Below, in pieces: positions 5,886-9,914 of a stretch of 9,914 nucleotides of DNA. The stretch comes from Euryarchaeota archaeon UBA60. Its GTDB lineage: Archaea; Thermoplasmatota; Poseidoniia; Poseidoniales; Poseidoniaceae. The notes under the pieces are model-generated. The model saw only the letters and a list, made by a program, of their open reading frames with translations. It had not been told where the DNA came from and did no database searches. The position numbers and the translations under genes are program-made. How positions within the stretch are numbered: position 1 is the stretch's first letter; the number at the start of each line of letters is the position of its first letter. The DNA is taken from NCBI GenBank assembly GCA_002503395.1, contig DARQ01000029.1, positions 1 to 9,914 of the forward strand, read 5' to 3'.

Positions 5886-6568
5886 CAGACCTCACCTCCG
5901 GCAAAAGACGCCGCTAGACGTGATTCCAAACCAGGACGATGTCCGGTCGATGTGACTACTTTGATAGCCTGTGCAGCCACACGAATTCCGGCGCTGTCAC
6001 CGTCGATCCACACCCTTCCATTCTCGGCTACTATGATGCGACAATCACTCGCTTCTTTGATGCTCTGAATGATGGCGCCATTCTCGCCGCGCAGGTTAGG
6101 AATCTGTTGCACCGGGATATTTACTATATGCCCTTGGGAAATCTTACGCAGACCGACCCCTTTCATAGTGCAGACAACGCTGTGTGACTCGTCGACCTCT
6201 TGGGCGCGAGCGAGAACAGCCTCTCCGACATCCATGTGGTTGCGGGCATCGCCGAACTCGACCTTCCAAGGTGCTAGTGACATCGGCAATAATGCATTGA
6301 ATGGACCGGCTACATCGAGAAACCACAGATTACTCTGCACGGCTTCGACGTATCCAATCACCAAATCACCAGAACGGGGCATGTAAGTAGCATTTATCGG
6401 CTGCACATGCAATGTTCCTTCGTTGTCCTTCAGGGTTCCCAATCGGGTGGCTATGTGCCCGTCTGCGCTGTTAATAATACCACAGCCGGGATTCAGGTTG
6501 GCATGGTCCAGAATGACCTCGCCTGGAACTACTAGACGCGGCTCGGCGTCAGTCTCATTTCCTTTCAT
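5885..6568 (-). CDS. rrp4: Exosome RNA-binding cap subunit Rrp4 (S1 and KH domains)
   Basis: The 227-residue cap protein that sits on the Rrp41-Rrp42 ring and guides RNA to the pore. Three domains can be read: the N-terminal beta domain with LVVPGEVILD and GCGIINSADGHIATRLGTL (about 10-60), an S1 domain (about 65-137; SGDLVIGYVEAVQSNLWFLDVAGPFNA), and a KH domain (about 145-205; IPNLRGENGAIIQSIKEASDCRIIVAENGRVWI in two parts) with Gly161-Glu-Asn-Gly164 as the GxxG loop. KH and the Rrp4-type S1 distinguish it from the other cap protein Csl4. The ATG at 6568 has GAGG eight bases upstream. It is the first gene of the tightly packed block, 69 nt after SBDS, and may be read from the SBDS promoter or from its own. 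Confidence 0.96.
   Translation of the reverse strand: MKGNETDAEPRLVVPGEVILDHANLNPGCGIINSADGHIATRLGTLKDNEGTLHVQPINATYMPRSGDLVIGYVEAVQSNLWFLDVAGPFNALLPMSLAPWKVEFGDARNHMDVGEAVLARAQEVDESHSVVCTMKGVGLRKISQGHIVNIPVQQIPNLRGENGAIIQSIKEASDCRIIVAENGRVWIDGDSAGIRVAAQAIKVVTSTGHRPGLESRLAASFAGGEV
5892..5899 (-). promoter_or_regulatory. Full Shine-Dalgarno for rrp41 inside the end of rrp4
   Basis: GGAGGTGA on the minus strand, complementary to the archaeal 16S 3' end (AUCACCUCC). It lies within the last codons of rrp4, encoding Gly-Gly-Glu. Nine bases separate GGAGG from the rrp41 ATG, the same distance as at the rrp42 start, and the rrp4 stop overlaps that ATG. This decides the rrp41 start. Confidence 0.85.
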
Positions 6569-6637
6569 TTATACATCCTCAGCGGCGCCGACCCGCCACC
6601 CCTTGATAAGGCAACCCCCCGCCCATAGGGCAGCACA

Positions 6638-7324
6638 TCACAATTCTTTCACTTCAACCTCGGAGTCTCGCTTGGCCACCATACCGATCATATCTGCCTT
6701 CATCGCCGCAGGAATCTCGATTATACATGCCCAATCACCATTAGATAACCACTCTTCTTTCTGCTTATACTCACGTAGCACTTGGCTTACTGCGCCATAG
6801 CTCTTGCCGGTGATTCTGAATGCTAGACGACAGGTCTCAAATGAGAGGGGTATTAATGGCCGCAAAATTTCCAGCACATCCTTAATTTGGGAATCTACTG
6901 ATTTGAATGGATCGACCGCATATCGAGATTCTTCCAAGGCTAATTCGATGCGCTGGCGCGGATGCGGTAACTTTGTCTTCGGGTCGACCGCGTTCGAAGA
7001 TACATGGTGAATAATGGCTTGACGTTTGGTATCGACAATCGCTTTGCGTTGATTGGTGGTTAATTGAATCGAACCCTTCTCAAGAATCGTCTGGGCAATC
7101 ACCATCAGGTCTTGAGAACCAAAGGTCGACTCGATTGCCTCTGAGGTCGGCCTCTCACCATCCCGGGCATTGTGGAATACATCTTCAATCGCCAATAACT
7201 CTCCGAGTTCAACATTTTCTGGATTCTTGCGCCAATCATCAACCAGTTCGGGGTCGACCAATATCTCGTAGCGCTTGCCGCCTCTCTCCATCCTGGCTAA
7301 TACTGCATCATCGAGACTGACCAA
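6638..7324 (-). CDS. sdo1: Ribosome maturation factor, SBDS/Sdo1 family
   Basis: A 228-residue archaeal SBDS protein. In eukaryotes SBDS works with the EF-2-like GTPase EFL1 to release eIF6 from the 60S subunit, and archaeal homologues bind the 50S subunit. The conserved opening MVSLDDAVLARMERGGKRYEI is divided over residues 1-21, followed by ILVDPELVDDW, FGSQDLMVIAQTILEKGSIQLT (the FYSH domain to about 90), NAVDPKTKLPHPRQRIELALEE in the helical middle domain, VDPFKSVDSQIKDVLEILRPLIPL and a C-terminal ferredoxin-like domain (about 165-225). The start is TTG 7324-7322, supported both by the conserved N-terminus and by GGAGG seven bases upstream. Its place between psmA and rrp4 is the usual one in Archaea. 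Confidence 0.96.
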   Translation of the reverse strand: MVSLDDAVLARMERGGKRYEILVDPELVDDWRKNPENVELGELLAIEDVFHNARDGERPTSEAIESTFGSQDLMVIAQTILEKGSIQLTTNQRKAIVDTKRQAIIHHVSSNAVDPKTKLPHPRQRIELALEESRYAVDPFKSVDSQIKDVLEILRPLIPLSFETCRLAFRITGKSYGAVSQVLREYKQKEEWLSNGDWACIIEIPAAMKADMIGMVAKRDSEVEVKEL

Positions 7325-7331
7325 ACTCTTC

Positions 7332-7336
7332 CCTCC
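7332..7336 (-). promoter_or_regulatory. Shine-Dalgarno that fixes the TTG start of SBDS
   Basis: GGAGG on the minus strand, seven bases before TTG 7324. No ATG or GTG in frame gives the conserved MVSLDD N-terminus, so the site and the protein family agree on a TTG start. Confidence 0.8.
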
Positions 7337-7463
7337 TTCCCTCGTAGTTGAGCCAGAGATTAGACGACCTATGTTCTTGGCGCTCAGGCATTCACTTCTC
7401 GTTTACATGTGAATAGTATCAAAGTGGACATTGTAATAGCCATAATAATGCGAGTTGCAAATG

Positions 7464-7496
7464 CTCAGCAAATAACGATTATTGCATATTGCTGAG
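7464..7496. repeat. Perfect 8-bp inverted repeat in the psmA-SBDS spacer
   Basis: CTCAGCAA at 7464-7471 and TTGCTGAG at 7489-7496 are exact reverse complements, with a 17-nt A+T-rich centre that contains its own small AATAA/TTATT pairing (7471-7475 with 7479-7483). It could be an operator or an RNA hairpin at the end of the psmA transcript. The arms are certain; the role is not. Confidence 0.6.
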
Positions 7497-7535
7497 TAAT
7501 CAGAAGCAATAACCGATTCTCTTCGCTTGTCTCGC

Positions 7536-7576
7536 AGTGCGTCCTTTGAATCTTGGTACGAGGGTTCGCACGCACT
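7536..7576. repeat. 7-bp inverted repeat just downstream of psmA
   Basis: AGTGCGT (7536-7542) and ACGCACT (7570-7576) are exact reverse complements with a 27-nt loop. The outer arm begins five bases after the psmA stop, so it might protect or end the psmA mRNA. No U-tract follows, and a chance match is possible. Confidence 0.4.
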
Positions 7577-7580
7577 AGTG

Positions 7581-8306
7581 TCACTCGTCTTCAAGCGGCT
7601 TCAATTTGTCGATGTGGGTATTGACTTCATTACGGGAAAGGTTACGATAGCCATCACCATCGATGATGGTGATTTCTACTGCTTCGCGATTCAATGCCAC
7701 ATCGAGGCTGCTACGCAACGCTTCAAGCCCGAGTTTGACCCCTGCACTCAGGGTCATTCCAGCTTTCCAATTATCCTCAAAGTATTCTACCACCGTCGAC
7801 CTCCCGGTGCCTATGGCTCCGGCGTGGTATGATTGGTAAGCGCCGGATGGGTCGGTCTCAAACAGGTGAATTTCACCATCCTCGACTCCACCGATCAACA
7901 ACGCCGTGCCGTATGGACGAGCTCCCCCATATTGGGTGAAAGACTGCTTGAAATCACAGATTTTCTTTGCCAGGGTATCGACAGGAATCGGTGCCGCATA
8001 AGTGATTCGATTGACTTGGCACTCGACTCGAGCCCGGTCTACCAATTGTCTGGCATCGGCGACCAATCCGGAAGTTGCAAAACCTATGTGGTCATCGATT
8101 TTGAACATCTTCTCGATGCTTTCGGGTAGTATCAGGCGACTAGCAATCCTCTTATCACAAATCAGAATGACACCATCACGGAATTTCAGGCCCACCGTAG
8201 TGGTGCCCCGCTTAACCGATTCTCTAGCGTATTCCACCTGAAAAAGTCGTCCGTCCGGGCTGAACATGGTAATGCTGTGGTCGTATCCTCTTCCGCTCGG
8301 TTGCAC
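7581..8306 (-). CDS. psmA: Proteasome alpha subunit
   Basis: The 241-residue alpha subunit, seven copies of which form each outer ring and gate of the archaeal 20S proteasome. The family signature FSPDGRLFQVEYA (15-27) follows the N-terminal gate residues. Further conserved parts are SIEKMFKIDD with Lys66, the pocket lysine that receives HbYX tails of the PAN/Cdc48 ATPases, TSGLVADARQLVDRAR, TQYGGARPYGTALLIGG and AIGTGRSTVVEYF. The gate motif reads Tyr8-Asp9-His10 rather than the usual YDR. The start is GTG 8306-8304, with GAGGG six bases upstream, and gives the same residue numbering as the Thermoplasma protein. It leads the gene series and is divergent from dph6. The beta subunit is not in the window. 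Confidence 0.97.
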   Translation of the reverse strand: MQPSGRGYDHSITMFSPDGRLFQVEYARESVKRGTTTVGLKFRDGVILICDKRIASRLILPESIEKMFKIDDHIGFATSGLVADARQLVDRARVECQVNRITYAAPIPVDTLAKKICDFKQSFTQYGGARPYGTALLIGGVEDGEIHLFETDPSGAYQSYHAGAIGTGRSTVVEYFEDNWKAGMTLSAGVKLGLEALRSSLDVALNREAVEITIIDGDGYRNLSRNEVNTHIDKLKPLEDE

Positions 8307-8418
8307 TTCAATCCCTCGATGTACCGTTCCTGCGATGGGGTCTTATCAATCTATGTGGAGAGTCCGTACATTGAAAGGATAAGTAAGCATTTCATGGCGC
8401 GTCCATCTGGGATGGTCA
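8307..8418. promoter_or_regulatory. Divergent promoter region between psmA and dph6
   Basis: These 112 nt separate two genes that start in opposite directions, so promoters for both should lie here. A+T-rich tracts at about 8341-8355 and 8371-8393 could hold TATA elements, but none is a clear match. A 6-bp inverted repeat ATGTAC/GTACAT (8319-8324 and 8366-8371) lies within. Placement is from gene layout rather than from a recognised motif. Confidence 0.45.
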
Positions 8419-9135
8419 ATGCGTGTACTGATTCTCGCCTCGGGTGGCAAGGACTCGTCGCTGGCTTCGTGGTGGGCGATGTGTCGCGGATGGGATGTGG
8501 TTGCCCTGGTCACCGTTTCGGTTTCAGGTGAAGACTCGTGGATGTTTCAACTCCAAGGAACAGAGATGGCGCAATTACAGGCTGAGGCGCAGGGAGTCGG
8601 CTGGATGCGAATCGATGTTTCGGGCGTTCCGGAGCGAGAAGTCGATGAGTTGGAAGAGGCGTTGAGACCGATTATTTCGGGAGAACGGGTTGTTGCCCCA
8701 ACCGTTCAGGGAGTTTCATCATCCGGACCGATAGATGCGATTGTCTGCGGCGCATTGGCCAGTGAATATCAGCGTCGCCGAATCGAGCGTATGGCCGAGC
8801 GATTAGGGGTAATCTCCTATTGCCCATTGTGGCACCATGAACCGGTAGCACATATGCGAGACCTGATTGAGTGCGGCTTTGAAATGATTATGGTGTCAGT
8901 TTCATGTGAAGGATTGACCGTGGAATGGTTAGGGCGCGTACTAGATGAGTATTACTTGCGGAAACTTGAATCCCTATCGTTGGAATATAGATTCTCTATC
9001 GATGGTGAAGGCGGAGAATACGAAACCATTATCATCGCCGGACCACACATGAGTAAGCGTATCGAAATAGTCGGCCGACCGGTTTGGCATGGTGCTCGTG
9101 GCGAGTTTCAAATCGATTCTGCAAAGTTGATATAA
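8419..9135 (+). CDS. dph6: Diphthine-ammonia ligase (Dph6 / ATP_bind_4 family)
   Basis: A 238-residue ATP-PPase-fold enzyme for the last step of diphthamide synthesis, amidating diphthine on the conserved histidine of EF-2 with ATP and ammonium. The PP-loop SGGKDSSLA is at 8-16. VCGALASEYQRRRIERMAERLG (109-130, in the family pattern GAIASDYQ..R.E....LG) with CPLWH (135-139) follows, and GEGGEYET (196-203) is the signature that marks Dph6 among ATP-PPases. The length matches the single-domain archaeal form (about 220-240). ATG 8419 is directly upstream of the PP-loop strand; the ribosome binding site is weak. It is divergent from psmA and 129 nt before purB, on the same strand. Eukaryotic Dph6 is fused to extra domains that are absent here. 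Confidence 0.93.
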   Translation: MRVLILASGGKDSSLASWWAMCRGWDVVALVTVSVSGEDSWMFQLQGTEMAQLQAEAQGVGWMRIDVSGVPEREVDELEEALRPIISGERVVAPTVQGVSSSGPIDAIVCGALASEYQRRRIERMAERLGVISYCPLWHHEPVAHMRDLIECGFEMIMVSVSCEGLTVEWLGRVLDEYYLRKLESLSLEYRFSIDGEGGEYETIIIAGPHMSKRIEIVGRPVWHGARGEFQIDSAKLI

Positions 9136-9206
9136 CCATGGAATCACATTCCCAGAATGGTGTACTAAGAGTCTTTATCAGTCTGTAAAGGGTAATATGA
9201 GGGCTG

Positions 9207-9216
9207 GATATTTTTA
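9207..9216 (+). promoter_or_regulatory. Possible TATA box for purB
   Basis: GATATTTTTA on the plus strand, 48 nt before the purB GTG, is the most TATA-like element in the 129-nt dph6-purB gap. At the usual archaeal distance, transcription would start near 9235-9240 and leave a short leader with the GAGGGG ribosome binding site. Confidence 0.35.
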
Positions 9217-9264
9217 CGAAAGCATGATGATTGATGGGCTATGGCCTACAACTGAGGGGAAATC

Positions 9265-9914
9265 GTGCGCTTCTGTCCACTAGACTACCGCTATGGCTGT
9301 GATGATTTCAAAATCATCTGGTCTGAAGAGGGACGCCACGCCCGTCAACTCGAAGTTGAGCGAGCCCTTATCTGGGCACATATGCAATTGGGTCGTGTCA
9401 GCGAATCCGACTACAAGACTGTTGCCGCCATCGCTAACCCCGAATCGGTGACCGTACAGCGTGTGAGGGAGATTGAAGACGAGACCAAACACGACATCAT
9501 GGCCCTGACCAAGGCGATGGCTGAAGCCGCCGGCGACGCCGGTTGGTGCATTCATCTCGGAGCGACCAGCAACGATATTGTCGACACCGCTGTCGGCCTG
9601 CAGTTGCGAGACAGCATGGTGATCCTGCGACAGAGAGTTTGTGAAGCAATGGCTGTAACAGCCGACCTGGCTGAGCGTGAACGAAATACAGTGATGCTCG
9701 GCCGCACCCATGGCCAAGCTGCGGTCCCCATCACCTTTGGACTGAAGGTCGCGGTTTGGCTCGATGAGATGCGCCGACACCTGATTCGACTCGATGAATC
9801 ATCAGATAGGATAGCGGTCGGTAAGTTCCTCGGTGCGGTGGGAACCGGAGCCGCTCAAGGGCCGGATGCCCGTGAACTGCAGAGTCTGATTCTCACCCAT
9901 CTGGGACTCGGTAT
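9265..9914 (+). CDS. purB: Adenylosuccinate lyase, N-terminal part
   Basis: The first 216 residues of adenylosuccinate lyase, cut by the window end (the whole enzyme is about 430-460). It cleaves SAICAR to AICAR in IMP synthesis and adenylosuccinate to AMP, releasing fumarate. It has the archaeal-type N-terminus with PLDYRYGCDDFKIIWSEE, the ETKHDIMAL segment with His76, GATSNDIVDTA (99-109), and GRTHGQAAVPITFG (146-159) with His149. His76 and His149 are 73 residues apart, as are the two active-site histidines His68 and His141 of the Bacillus subtilis enzyme. GTG 9265 is the only start: an in-frame TGA is at 9253-9255, and GAGGGG (9254-9259) stands five bases upstream. It is a housekeeping gene with no evident tie to the exosome block. 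Confidence 0.95.
   Translation, partial: MRFCPLDYRYGCDDFKIIWSEEGRHARQLEVERALIWAHMQLGRVSESDYKTVAAIANPESVTVQRVREIEDETKHDIMALTKAMAEAAGDAGWCIHLGATSNDIVDTAVGLQLRDSMVILRQRVCEAMAVTADLAERERNTVMLGRTHGQAAVPITFGLKVAVWLDEMRRHLIRLDESSDRIAVGKFLGAVGTGAAQGPDARELQSLILTHLGLG

Larger units (their letters stand above)
7325..7580 (-). promoter_or_regulatory. 256-nt A+T-rich spacer between psmA and SBDS, likely promoter region
   Basis: No convincing gene is seen on either strand. The middle (about 7405-7500) is A+T-rich and includes an 8-bp inverted repeat (7464-7496) and a TATA-like CATTATTATGG on the minus strand near 7440-7450. Next to the psmA stop is a 7-bp inverted repeat (7536-7576). It is plausible that psmA transcription ends here and that the SBDS-exosome operon starts here, but neither a clear BRE/TATA pair nor a U-tract terminator can be read with confidence. 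Confidence 0.4.

Noticed and set aside
6621..6631. Small hairpin GCCC-ATA-GGGC between SBDS and rrp4 as a terminator
   Set aside because: Only four base pairs and no U-tract; too weak to support.
7536..7580. Possible tRNA end (GGTTCG followed by paired CGCAC) downstream of psmA
   Set aside because: The T-loop lacks the needed A58, the T-stem does not pair, and no anticodon or D arm can be built upstream.
7403..7594. 63-residue minus-strand reading frame in the psmA-SBDS spacer
   Set aside because: It starts inside the end of psmA, has no ribosome binding site and a composition rich in Asn, Tyr and Ser from A+T-rich non-coding DNA, and resembles no known small protein.
9224..9255. Box C (ATGATGA) and box D (CTGA) like motifs before purB, as a C/D guide RNA
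   Set aside because: Only 21 nt separate them, no internal D' and C' boxes exist, and no terminal stem can be drawn; archaeal C/D RNAs are about 50-70 nt.
9197..9283. 28-codon reading frame starting at ATG 9197 before purB
   Set aside because: No ribosome binding site, overlaps the purB start in another frame, and contains the likely TATA element; no support as a gene.
9280..9780. 166-residue minus-strand reading frame opposite purB
   Set aside because: The plus strand encodes adenylosuccinate lyase with all its motifs; the opposite frame is open only as a by-product of its codon use.

Overview
The window is archaeal. It carries the archaeal exosome (Rrp4, Rrp41, Rrp42), the proteasome alpha subunit, an SBDS-family ribosome maturation factor, ribosomal protein L37Ae (eL43), the KEOPS subunit Pcc1, prefoldin beta, an archaeal-type diphthine-ammonia ligase and the end of ribosomal protein uS7. 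Together these form the classic exosome-proteasome 'superoperon' of Archaea, in a euryarchaeal-like order. By eye the base composition is near half G+C. The proteasome alpha N-terminus runs in the same residue register as the Thermoplasma protein as I remember it. I would guess a Thermoplasmatota-type organism, possibly a marine group II (Poseidoniales) lineage, but the lineage is inference only.

Layout. 1-247 (+): C-terminal 81 residues of uS7. 323-1351 (+): a helical, TPR-like protein of unknown function. 1348-8306 (-): a long run of genes read right to left: psmA (7581-8306), a 256-nt A+T-rich spacer, SBDS (6638-7324), a 69-nt spacer, then a tightly packed block rrp4, rrp41, rrp42, rpl37ae, pcc1, prefoldin beta, a DHH-family phosphoesterase and a second TPR-like protein. 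Most junctions in the block overlap or nearly touch (TGATG, TGATG, ATGA or a near miss, GTGA, a 17-nt gap, TAATG, TGAAATG), so translational coupling is likely. Two junctions carry a full GGAGGTGA Shine-Dalgarno written into the last codons of the upstream gene. The last gene of the block meets the forward TPR-like gene tail to tail with the two stop codons sharing TTAA. 8419-9135 (+): dph6-type diphthine-ammonia ligase, divergent from psmA. 9265 to the end (+): N-terminal 216 residues of adenylosuccinate lyase (purB).

Functionally, most of the window concerns RNA and protein quality control and translation: RNA 3'-end processing and decay (exosome), protein degradation (proteasome), 50S maturation (SBDS), ribosomal proteins, the tRNA t6A modification complex (Pcc1), co-translational folding (prefoldin) and EF-2 modification (Dph6).

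Most genes are well-known families. What looks less ordinary: the two unrecognised TPR-like proteins at the end of the block; the DHH protein with glycine in place of the motif I histidine; a YDH instead of YDR gate motif in the proteasome alpha subunit; the lack of rpoP between rpl37ae and pcc1; a long acidic C-terminal tail on L37Ae; and an inverted repeat in the psmA-SBDS spacer. I found no mobile element, CRISPR array, tRNA or rRNA.
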